From positions 1-19,031 of the forward strand of contig CAZLZS010000012.1 of NCBI GenBank assembly GCA_964564105.1: DNA of 19,031 bases, read 5' to 3'. Source of the DNA: JACOZG01 sp964564105. GTDB lineage: Bacteria; Patescibacteriota; Minisyncoccia; Phycocordibacterales; JACOZG01. The notes beneath the pieces are model-generated. The model worked only from the letters and a program-made list of their open reading frames with translations, was not told where the DNA came from and did not search any database. How positions within the stretch are numbered: the stretch's first letter is position 1; the number at the start of each line of letters is the position of its first letter. Both the position numbers and the translations under genes were made by a program. Below, one piece after another: positions 7,582 to 13,284 of the stretch.

Positions 7582-8370
7582 TTAAAGACTAAGAATAATC
7601 AGGCCGAGCGCGACCGCCGCCAGGCCGCCGAAGAGCCGCATCGCGCCAGTGCGTTCTTTCTTCCAAAGCTGCAGTTTGCCCAACAGGGTTTGGTTGCTAC
7701 CGAGGAGGAGAATGATGACGAGCGGTAAGATGAAGATGAGATTGTAGAGCGCGAGATAGCCGAGGCCGGACAGATAGGTATTTTGGTCGTGCAAGAGGCC
7801 GAGGACAAGGAGATACGGCCCGCCGGTGCAGGGAAATTCGCAGACGCCGACGAGGGCCCCGAGCGTGAAAGCCGCCGGGAGCGAACTCTGTTCCATTAAT
7901 TTGGCCATCCGGCCGTGAGCTGATTGGGGAATCTTGAGCTTCAACGGAAAGCGGGGGAAGAAATGATTGATGAGCCCGATGAGTCCGAAAACGATGATCG
8001 CCCAGGCGCCGGCCTTAGCCATGAAGTGCGGTGTGTTAAAGAGGTGCAAGGTTTTTAGGAGGCCGAGACCAATAAGGAGATAAACAACGAAAATGCCGGC
8101 AATGTAACTGGCGCCGATCTCGGCAATTTTTCCTCTGGTCCGGCCGAGACTGACGAGAAAAGCCAGGGTAATCAAAAGGATGGAGAAAGCGCAGGGATTA
8201 ATACTGTCCACGAGTGCCGCGACGAGAATAAGCGGCAGGAGCCAGACGCCGCCCTGACTCCAGTTCCAGAGGAGTCCGGCGGCACTCTGGTGGTAGCGGA
8301 AAAAGATGGCGATGGCGATGAGGCCCGCGCCGACAGCCAGAAGCCAAAATAATTTATTACGGCGTGACAT
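7582..8370 (-). CDS. ccdA: CcdA/DsbD-type transmembrane thiol-disulphide electron carrier
   Basis: A 262-residue polytopic membrane protein. After an N-terminal hydrophobic segment (about 7-23) it has the six-helix CcdA/DsbD-beta core. The redox cysteine of the first core helix is in DSINPCAFS (C60); the matching region in helix four is GALVGVCEFPCTGGPY (C177 and C181). In this family one cysteine from each half forms the redox pair that carries electrons from cytoplasmic thioredoxin to extracytoplasmic partners. The thioredoxin-like protein and the DUF1573 protein encoded alongside are plausible partners. It overlaps the DUF1573 gene by 14 nt and ends 7 nt before the helical-protein gene. 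No cytochrome c genes are in the window, so a role in cytochrome maturation is not supported here. Confidence 0.88.
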   Translation of the reverse strand: MSRRNKLFWLLAVGAGLIAIAIFFRYHQSAAGLLWNWSQGGVWLLPLILVAALVDSINPCAFSILLITLAFLVSLGRTRGKIAEIGASYIAGIFVVYLLIGLGLLKTLHLFNTPHFMAKAGAWAIIVFGLIGLINHFFPRFPLKLKIPQSAHGRMAKLMEQSSLPAAFTLGALVGVCEFPCTGGPYLLVLGLLHDQNTYLSGLGYLALYNLIFILPLVIILLLGSNQTLLGKLQLWKKERTGAMRLFGGLAAVALGLIILSL

Positions 8371-8857
8371 TGACGGTGAATTTAAGAATTAGCGGTTCGG
8401 CGTCGTCAGTTTCCAGATAGATCAAGCGCTCGACCCGACCGATGCCGGACGGGCCGTGGGCCGCCGGGTCAAAAGTAACGGCCACCGTCGCTTCTTGATC
8501 GGGAGCGAGTATTTCGTTGATGGTCGGTATTGAACCGTGGCCGGGCATGCCGAAAGGCCCGGCCGTCTGGCCGTCCGGGCCGGTCCAGACCGCCGTGGTG
8601 CACATGCAGGAAGTGTAGATTTTTTTGATTGCGAGCGGCGCCGCGCCGCTGTTTCTGACGGCGAAGCCGTGGCTGACTAGACCGCCGTTAATCTTGATCG
8701 CGCCGAAGTCAAAACTGGTTTCGGCGGCGGCAAGTTCAGCTTTGCCCTGTTTGCTATTTTGACTATTGTTTGAAGGAGCGCTCTGTCTAGACCAAGCCGT
8801 GAGCCCGACGAGCACGAGAATGATGACGATTAAACTAAATAAGGTTTTTGAGTTCAT
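8357..8857 (-). CDS. DUF1573-type secreted or anchored protein
   Basis: A 166-residue protein. A hydrophobic N-terminal segment (about 5-21) is followed by a low-complexity S/N/Q linker and then one immunoglobulin-like domain (about 45-164). FDFGAIKINGGLVSHGFAVRNSG is the DUF1573 signature, and the domain carries a C-x-C pair (C84, C86, in YTSCMCTTAVW). DUF1573 proteins are widespread and poorly understood; the CxC pair fits with metal or disulphide chemistry. Its 3' end overlaps ccdA by 14 nt. It follows the first gene of the operon after a gap of about 50 bp that holds a small hairpin. Confidence 0.82.
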   Translation of the reverse strand: MNSKTLFSLIVIILVLVGLTAWSRQSAPSNNSQNSKQGKAELAAAETSFDFGAIKINGGLVSHGFAVRNSGAAPLAIKKIYTSCMCTTAVWTGPDGQTAGPFGMPGHGSIPTINEILAPDQEATVAVTFDPAAHGPSGIGRVERLIYLETDDAEPLILKFTVNVTP

Positions 8858-8883
8858 TACGATTCGCTTAATTTTCTGATAAT

Positions 8884-8899
8884 CCCCGAGGTGACGGGG
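8884..8899 (-). other. Small hairpin between first two operon genes
   Basis: CCCCG and CGGGG (8884-8888 and 8895-8899) form a 5-bp stem with a 6-nt loop in the gap between the genes at 8909 and 8857. There is no T-run. It could tune mRNA stability or expression of the distal genes. Confidence 0.3.
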
Positions 8900-8908
8900 T
8901 AGAGAAAA

Positions 8909-9331
8909 TTAGCGAGTCGGGCTCGATTCTTTAAGCGCCAGCCAACGGAGAAAAGGTTGGAGATTGGAAGTCGGATTGAATTTCGATCGGTTTGATTGAT
9001 GGTAAAAATTAGTCGGAATCGAAGCCCGCACCAGAGACAACTCGAAAAAGGAGATTAAGAGAAGCGCGGCTGTGATCAAGGCCAGGAGAATTGATAAGCT
9101 AACGGTTGTTTCTAGGGTGAAGGTCGAGAAGAATTTGAACGCCGCGATGTGGAAAAAGGCCGTTCCCCAGTCGCCAATCTCCTTGGGGCAGTCGGTGTTC
9201 TGTACGGCCGAGGCCAGGCAAGTTCGATGATCGAGACCGCCGTGTCCGTTTGGCGCGATCATTTCCGCAAAACCGAAAACCGCCAAACCGACGAAACCAA
9301 CAAGGAGGATGGCGGCCAGGAGCGATTTCAT
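8909..9331 (-). CDS. Small two-helix membrane protein with Cys/His-rich loop
   Basis: A 140-residue protein with two hydrophobic segments (about 3-23 and 76-98) and a loop between them that carries H30, H35, C38 and C48 (NGHGGLDHRTC...DCP). A further histidine, H61, lies in FFHIAAF. The loop is probably extracytoplasmic and could bind copper or form a disulphide. The C-terminal tail of about 40 residues is basic and Ser/Asn-rich. It is the first gene of the minus-strand redox/copper block and has a well-formed promoter whose predicted start site is the A of the ATG, with no SD. I do not recognise the family. Confidence 0.72.
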   Translation of the reverse strand: MKSLLAAILLVGFVGLAVFGFAEMIAPNGHGGLDHRTCLASAVQNTDCPKEIGDWGTAFFHIAAFKFFSTFTLETTVSLSILLALITAALLLISFFELSLVRASIPTNFYHQSNRSKFNPTSNLQPFLRWLALKESSPTR

Positions 9332-9337
9332 ATTTTT

Positions 9338-9366
9338 AGTTTACACTCCTCATCATTACCCGTCAA
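9338..9366 (-). promoter_or_regulatory. Promoter of the redox/copper operon (leaderless geometry)
   Basis: On the minus strand TTGACG (9366-9361) and TAAACT (9343-9338) are separated by exactly 17 bp. The -10 ends 6 nt before ATG 9331, which predicts an mRNA starting at the start codon. This is the best complete sigma-70-like promoter among the leaderless candidates in the window. Confidence 0.68.
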
Positions 9367-9390
9367 TAAATAATTAACAAAAATTTAGGA

Positions 9391-9419
9391 TTGACAAAAC
9401 CCCGACCTTCCTGTAGTAA
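9391..9419 (+). promoter_or_regulatory. Promoter for the autonomous gene at 9502
   Basis: A perfect TTGACA (9391-9396), a 17-bp spacer and TAGTAA (9414-9419). Transcription would start near 9426 and give a leader of about 76 nt. It is divergent from, and about 25 bp away from, the promoter of the redox operon. Confidence 0.62.
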
Positions 9420-9425
9420 TAAACT

Positions 9426-9501
9426 CGGAAAGTGACATTGTGTCGCTTAATCTTTGAAATCGGCCGTAGTAGTGAGCCAGTCCTTATTGGGAGATTAAAC
9501 A
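9426..9501 (+). promoter_or_regulatory. Structured 5' leader with SD, related to the leader at 15236
   Basis: A 7-bp hairpin comes first (AGTGACA 9431-9437 with TGTCGCT 9441-9447, one G-U pair). Then follow blocks also found before the gene at 15296: TCTTTGAA (9451-9458), GGCCG (9462-9466), AGTCC (9479-9483) and an SD, GGGAG (9489-9493), 8 nt before GTG 9502. TCC 9481-9483 could pair weakly with the SD. Possible cis-regulatory RNA. Confidence 0.45.
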
Positions 9502-9891
9502 GTGAAAAAGAAGAGGGGGTGTAGTTTATCTACTGGTAAGCCGGGAATACTCAATATTGGTCTCTCGAACGAACGTGAGCTTTTGAAGTTGTGCCCATTA
9601 GAGTTTAAGGATGAAGATAATGAGTGGACTGCCTACGCGAGGCAATTCGATCTTCTTGGTTTCATTGGCATTAGCACCAGCAATTGGAAGTGGAGGTCGG
9701 GTGACAAAAAGGTAAGGCAGGAACAGATGGATTATTTCTGTGCTATTGTCCAAACAACTGGTCTCGAATACCCACAAGATAGATGGGCTATCGCTGGTTG
9801 GATGCTTTCTGAAATATTGACAGAGGCTCCCCCGGTAAATCAAATTTCGTACGAGGAGATGATTCAGAGATGTCTTCCAAGAAGCATCTAA
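9502..9891 (+). CDS. Hypothetical protein in a stand-alone cassette
   Basis: A 129-residue, probably soluble protein; no signal, membrane segment or known catalytic motif is visible. It is rich in Trp and aromatics (NEWTAYARQFDLLGFIG, NWKWRSGD, DRWAIAGWML). It starts with GTG, preceded by a good SD (GGGAG, 8 nt spacing), unlike most neighbours. It has its own consensus promoter, a structured leader and a strong terminator 25 nt after the stop. The unit therefore looks like an independent cassette placed between two minus-strand operons. Its leader shares blocks with the unrelated gene at 15296. I do not recognise the family. The reverse-strand frame over it lacks these signals. Confidence 0.75.
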   Translation: MKKKRGCSLSTGKPGILNIGLSNERELLKLCPLEFKDEDNEWTAYARQFDLLGFIGISTSNWKWRSGDKKVRQEQMDYFCAIVQTTGLEYPQDRWAIAGWMLSEILTEAPPVNQISYEEMIQRCLPRSI

Positions 9892-9916
9892 TCGAAACAT
9901 ACAGTCTCAATTCATG

Positions 9917-9946
9917 GCGCCTGACCTTCGGGTACGGCGCTTTTTT
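9917..9946 (+). terminator. Intrinsic terminator of the gene at 9502
   Basis: GCGCC...ACC pairs with GGT...GGCGC (9917-9926 with 9931-9940) around a TTCG tetraloop, with a 2x2 internal mismatch, and is followed by six Ts (9941-9946). It works only for the plus strand; the reverse side has no T-run. Confidence 0.85.
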
Positions 9947-9953
9947 ATTGATA

Positions 9954-10340
9954 TTAACGACTCGGCGTTTGGCCAACCGCGTTTTTGTTTTTCAGCAGGT
10001 AGTAGAGAGCCAGCGGCGCGCCCCAGTTGGCGAAGCGCTCAATGAAGTCCCAAATCGGCTCGCCGACCAGCGGCCGGACGAGCGCGGTCCAGAAGCCCCA
10101 AAAGGCCGCCCAGAGGAGAATTGGCTTCAACGGTTTGACGAGGACGACCAAAGCTACGACGAGATCCATGATACCCACTAAAAATAACAGTTGCGTCGCT
10201 AAATTGACATCACTGATGCCGAAATCAGCGAACCATTTCACCCATTGCGCTTTACCCTGCAAAGCGAAAACGCCGTGGCCCAAGAACTCGCCGGCCACCG
10301 CGATCCGCAGAACCCACTCGATGATTTTTGTTTGATTCAT
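9954..10340 (-). CDS. DoxX-like small membrane protein
   Basis: A 128-residue protein with about four hydrophobic helices (near 7-25, 46-66, 73-90 and 104-117). RIAVAGEFLGHGVFAL at the N-terminus and the four-helix size fit the DoxX/DoxD-like superfamily, whose members are often linked to redox or thiosulphate metabolism. It starts 22 nt after the beta-propeller gene stop, so the two are probably co-transcribed. No SD is seen; the gap is A-rich. Its first 16 bases are identical to those of the NDH-2-like gene, possibly because both use the same A-rich start context. The biochemical role is unknown. Confidence 0.7.
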   Translation of the reverse strand: MNQTKIIEWVLRIAVAGEFLGHGVFALQGKAQWVKWFADFGISDVNLATQLLFLVGIMDLVVALVVLVKPLKPILLWAAFWGFWTALVRPLVGEPIWDFIERFANWGAPLALYYLLKNKNAVGQTPSR

Positions 10341-10362
10341 AATTTAATTTTTCTAATAATTT

Positions 10363-11487
10363 CTATTTACCAATCGGCTGACCAGGCCAACTGCTTATGC
10401 CGTTCGGTTCTTTCCCAACCGTGACTTTCCATATCAGTTCATCAGTGTCGGTATCAATCGCCGCTACATCGCCATCAAGCAAATTGGTCACATAGACGAA
10501 ACGGTTACCAGACGAAAGAATGACGCCGTGCGGGCCACTGCCGGTCTCGATCGTTTTGACGATTTGATTGGTCGTTAAATCAATTTTGAAAACCGAACGG
10601 CCGACGGGCTGATTAAAATAATATCCCTGATCCGCGAGATAAACAAAACGGGAATCAGCCGTGGGGTACATCTGGATTGGGCCACGGGCGTTCGCCGGCA
10701 GATCAATAAACGAAAGTTTTTTAGTTGTTGGTTCGTAAACCGCCAATTGTTTTTTGTCATAAAGAGACACCACAACTTTCTGGCGGTCCGGGGTTACGCC
10801 GGTTTGCACCGCTTGGCCGCCAAGCGGCAAGAATCCTATCTGGTCAGTTTGCAGATTCAAAACCCCTAAACTTTTACTACCGAGCATGGCGACATAAGCG
10901 GTTTGTCCATCAGGCGCGATCCGCAAACCGTGCGGTTCACTGTTTGACGGCAGAGTAATGACTTTCTCCACGGTCAACGCCCGGGCGTTAATTTTGTAGA
11001 TCTTTCCGGCTTCCTGAGCGGTGATGTAGGCATAAAGATTGTCGGGAGTTAAAATCACATGCGCCAGATGCCGTTCTTTTCCAAGCTGCCGGCGCGCCGT
11101 GATCTCATCAGTGCTTGGATCAATGATAATCATTTCATCGCTCTCACCGCTCTCGACTTCATCGCTGTGGGCTCGAGCGCGTGGCGTCAAGCTGCCGGTT
11201 TGATGATTTTGATGGGGGCCGGCGTTGGCCGTCACCCAGACGCTTCGGCCGTCCGGGCTGACTTGCACATTGTGCGGGGCGTAGGGGAGCAGTCCGCCGT
11301 CGTGTTCAATAGCGAGGTCAATTTTCTTGATGACTTTTTGTCTGGCCGGGTCAATCACCGCGATCAGGCCGTCGCCTTCCACCGCCACATAGATTTTCTC
11401 CGCCGGCGCGGCCGGTCGGTAAACCAAGCTCAAAATTATTACCGCCAGACCGCCGATAATTATGATAAGCCAAAGCAGTTTTTTCAC
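10363..11487 (-). CDS. YncE-like YVTN beta-propeller protein, membrane anchored
   Basis: A 374-residue protein with an N-terminal anchor (about 4-25) followed by a seven-bladed-type propeller made of about 40-residue YVTN repeats. Visible repeat cores include IYVAVEGDGLIAVID, SVWVTANAG, YAYITAQEAGKIYKI, TAYVAMLGSKSLGVL, FVYLADQGYYFN and FVYVTNLLDGDVAAID. The propeller should sit outside the membrane. Relatives include YncE and surface-layer or nitrous-oxide-reductase-like propellers; the ligand or partner is unknown. HQTGSLTPRARAHSDEVESGE is an inserted loop. It starts with GTG, directly behind an extended -10 promoter with leaderless geometry, and is followed by a DoxX-like gene. Confidence 0.85.
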   Translation of the reverse strand: MKKLLWLIIIIGGLAVIILSLVYRPAAPAEKIYVAVEGDGLIAVIDPARQKVIKKIDLAIEHDGGLLPYAPHNVQVSPDGRSVWVTANAGPHQNHQTGSLTPRARAHSDEVESGESDEMIIIDPSTDEITARRQLGKERHLAHVILTPDNLYAYITAQEAGKIYKINARALTVEKVITLPSNSEPHGLRIAPDGQTAYVAMLGSKSLGVLNLQTDQIGFLPLGGQAVQTGVTPDRQKVVVSLYDKKQLAVYEPTTKKLSFIDLPANARGPIQMYPTADSRFVYLADQGYYFNQPVGRSVFKIDLTTNQIVKTIETGSGPHGVILSSGNRFVYVTNLLDGDVAAIDTDTDELIWKVTVGKEPNGISSWPGQPIGK

Positions 11488-11493
11488 TTTTTA

Positions 11494-11502
11494 ATTATAG
11501 CA
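11494..11502 (-). promoter_or_regulatory. Extended -10 promoter of the beta-propeller gene
   Basis: On the minus strand TGC is followed by a perfect TATAAT (11499-11494), an extended -10. It ends 6 nt before GTG 11487, so the transcript is predicted to be leaderless. No convincing -35 is present, which extended -10 promoters can do without. Confidence 0.65.
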
Positions 11503-11553
11503 TACAATAGGCAGGTAAAAATCGTTTTTTTTGATCTAGGCGATTTAATTCTG

Positions 11554-11982
11554 GTGTCTTTGGTCGGGATGATGCTGGGCGATTCTTTATGGTATTGGTT
11601 GGGGCGTTGGCTGGATGACTCGAGACACGTTTTGGCGCGTTGGGCGAGCCGCGTTGGCCGGCCCTTTGATCACCATCTTTTAACCAGGTCCCTGCACACC
11701 ATTCTGCTTTCTAAATTTACTTACGGCATCCATCATGCCATTTTGGTCCGGGCGGGAGCGATGAAACAGTTGCTCTGGTTTGAATTCCTGCGTTTGGATT
11801 TTATCTCGACGGCGGTTTGGGTGTGCGTCATTGGCGCGCTCGGGTATTTGTCCGGGGCGTCATTTGCTTTAGTCAAACATTATATAAAATTTGCCGAGCT
11901 CGCTTCAGGTTTTGCCGTCTTGCTCTTTTTGGTCTTTTGGCATTTACTGGCGAAGCGGACAAGGAAACCAATCGCCGATTGA
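11554..11982 (+). CDS. DedA/VTT-family membrane protein, N-terminally short
   Basis: About 142 residues from GTG 11554 (the frame continues upstream without a usable start near the expected place; ATG 11569 and 11572 are alternatives). The sequence matches the middle and end of DedA/SNARE-associated membrane proteins: MMLGDSLWYWLGR, then SKFTYGIHHAILVRAG, then WVCVIGALGYLSG and a C-terminal helix. Family members are about 200 residues and begin with an extra helix and a P-x-P-G-E-like motif, neither of which can be found here. The frame upstream to 11059 is antisense to the beta-propeller gene and not DedA-like. The gene may be a truncated remnant or may use a non-canonical start. A bidirectional terminator follows about 75 nt downstream. 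Confidence 0.6.
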   Translation: MSLVGMMLGDSLWYWLGRWLDDSRHVLARWASRVGRPFDHHLLTRSLHTILLSKFTYGIHHAILVRAGAMKQLLWFEFLRLDFISTAVWVCVIGALGYLSGASFALVKHYIKFAELASGFAVLLFLVFWHLLAKRTRKPIAD

Positions 11983-12054
11983 ATCAGCGGTCTCTAGCCA
12001 GTGGCAAGGTTCGACCTTACAGTATTTGCGGTAGTAACGATGGTAGGGTAAAGC

Positions 12055-12081
12055 AAAAACCCGCCTTATCGGCGGGTTTTT
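12055..12081 (+). terminator. Intrinsic terminator (bidirectional) after DedA-like gene
   Basis: AAAAACCCGCC (12055-12065) pairs perfectly with GGCGGGTTTTT (12071-12081) around a 5-nt loop. A run of five Ts follows the GC stem on the plus strand, and the five As give the same on the minus strand. Confidence 0.9.
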
Positions 12082-12109
12082 GCGTATCCGTATCCCGTTC
12101 CCTCATCCA

Positions 12110-12158
12110 GTGGAAATCAGATATCCACAAAGCACCCCTGTGGATATCTGATTTCCAC
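12110..12158. repeat. Perfect 20-bp inverted repeat with 9-nt loop
   Basis: GTGGAAATCAGATATCCACA (12110-12129) is exactly complementary to 12139-12158; the loop is AAGCACCCC. Outside the arms CCCTC and GAGGG can extend the stem with bulges. It sits between the two converging terminators and has no T-run of its own, so it is not a terminator. It is probably untranscribed or weakly transcribed DNA. Confidence 0.8.
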
Positions 12159-12176
12159 GGCAGGACGAGGGCGGGC

Positions 12177-12210
12177 AAAAAGAAAAAGGTTCGCCATCTT
12201 GTGGCGAACC
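12177..12210 (-). terminator. Intrinsic terminator of pyrF
   Basis: On the minus strand GGTTCGCCA pairs with TGGCGAACC (12210-12202 with 12196-12188) around a 5-nt loop and is followed by TTTTTCTTTT. It begins about 18 nt after the pyrF stop codon. Confidence 0.88.
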
Positions 12211-12228
12211 CGAGGAATCCGTTGCGAA

Positions 12229-13101
12229 TTAGTTTCTTTTGCGCGCGAGGAATCGGTACTGGTTGATGAGATCGTGGAGCTTCTCGGTTTCGCGGCGAGC
12301 CGCTTCCGCGAAGTCAGCGCCTTTCGAGGCGAAGATGATACCGCGCGAGGAATTGATGATCATACCCTGTCCGCGGCTGTCTTTGCCCGCGGCAACGGTC
12401 TTCTCCACGTCGCCGCCCTGCGCGCCGATGCCCGGAATGAGAATCGGCATGTCGCCGACGAGTCCGCGGACTTCACGGAGTTCATCAGGATAGGTCGCGC
12501 CGACGACAAGCGCGCAGTTGCCGTTCTTGTTCCACCCTCCGGCGACTCGCGCCGCCACATACTGGTAAAGCGGCATGTCGAGAACGGCTAAATCCTGAAG
12601 CTCCCCCGCGCCCGGATTAGACGTGCGGCAGAGCACGATGACGCCTTTCTCCGCTCGCGCAAGGAATGGCTGAAGTGCCTCACCGCCCAAATAGGGATTT
12701 ACTGTGACGGCATCAACCTCCAGCCAGTCAAAGACCGCTCGCGCATACTGCTCGCTGGTGTTGCCGATGTCGTTGCGTTTGGCGTCGAGAATCACCGGAA
12801 CATCTGGCGCAACCTCATGTATGTAAGCGATGGTCTCGCGGAGGGCCCGCCATCCCTCATCACCCAGTGCCTCGTAAAATGCCGACTGTGGCTTGTAGGC
12901 GCAGACGAGGTCGTGGGTTGCATCAACGATGCGCTCGTTAAATTTACTGACCGTAAATTCCACGTCAAGAAGTTCATCGCCGTTTCCTCCGACACGGACG
13001 CACTCGGGAATCTTGTCGAACTCGCTGTCAAGTCCAACACAAACGAAGTTGCCGCGGGACCATTGGGTCTCCAGCATTTGCTTGAAGTTTCGGTCGCTCA
13101 T
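12229..13101 (-). CDS. pyrF: Orotidine 5'-phosphate decarboxylase (type 2)
   Basis: A 290-residue enzyme that converts OMP to UMP, the last step of de novo pyrimidine synthesis, in the cytoplasm. Motifs fit the longer type 2 PyrF subfamily: VGLDSEFDKIP (D25), AYKPQSAFYEALG (K70), the catalytic DAKRNDIGNTS (106-116), VNPYLGGEALQPFL, RTSNPGAGELQ and PGIGAQGG near the phosphate site. The frame opens upstream to 13158, but I start at ATG 13101 because it has an SD (AAAGGG at 13115-13110, 8 nt spacing) and gives the usual N-terminus. No other pyrimidine gene is in the window. It has its own terminator and, unlike several neighbours, an SD, so it may be an independent or acquired unit. Confidence 0.93.
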   Translation of the reverse strand: MSDRNFKQMLETQWSRGNFVCVGLDSEFDKIPECVRVGGNGDELLDVEFTVSKFNERIVDATHDLVCAYKPQSAFYEALGDEGWRALRETIAYIHEVAPDVPVILDAKRNDIGNTSEQYARAVFDWLEVDAVTVNPYLGGEALQPFLARAEKGVIVLCRTSNPGAGELQDLAVLDMPLYQYVAARVAGGWNKNGNCALVVGATYPDELREVRGLVGDMPILIPGIGAQGGDVEKTVAAGKDSRGQGMIINSSRGIIFASKGADFAEAARRETEKLHDLINQYRFLARKRN

Positions 13102-13139
13102 GCTCTCTGCCCTTTCTGTTTTTTGGTTGGGAATGTCCA

Positions 13140-13168
13140 ATTTAATTAAGCCCGACAATCGGACTCAA
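13140..13168 (-). promoter_or_regulatory. Candidate promoter of pyrF
   Basis: TTGAGT (13168-13163), a 17-bp spacer and TTAAAT (13145-13140) on the minus strand, each 4 of 6 consensus. The spacer holds the small dyad CCGA-N3-TCGG, a possible operator. A start near 13133 would leave a 32-nt leader with the SD. Confidence 0.35.
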
Positions 13169-13212
13169 GACCAAAATCACCTTACCTTAAAGGTCAATAA
13201 AAATCAAGCCAA

Positions 13213-13284
13213 TGGGCATGCTTGGATTCGAACCAAGAACCTAGCGTGTATAAGACGCTTGCTCTACCGTTGAGCTACATGCCC
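13213..13284 (-). tRNA. tRNA-Ile, anticodon UAU
   Basis: This is a full cloverleaf of 72 nt on the minus strand: acceptor GGGCATG with CATGCCC, D stem GCTC/GAGC, anticodon stem AGCGT/ACGCT, and T arm CTTGG-TTCGAAT-CCAAG. The discriminator base is A. The 7-nt anticodon loop CTTATAC places UAU at 34-36 (window 13252-13250) with A at 37, which reads AUA as isoleucine. CCA is not encoded. The first 10 nt overlap the end of ftsH. UAU is rare in bacteria, most of which read AUA with a lysidine-modified CAU tRNA. Confidence 0.93.

Noticed and set aside
11059..11553. Upstream extension of the DedA-like frame
   Set aside because: It runs antisense through the beta-propeller gene and its promoter; the translation is not DedA-like and has no start signals.
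12001..12054. Possible small RNA before the terminator at 12055
   Set aside because: A 5-bp AAGGT/ACCTT hairpin is present, but no promoter was found; it is better read as the 3' untranslated end of the DedA-like gene.
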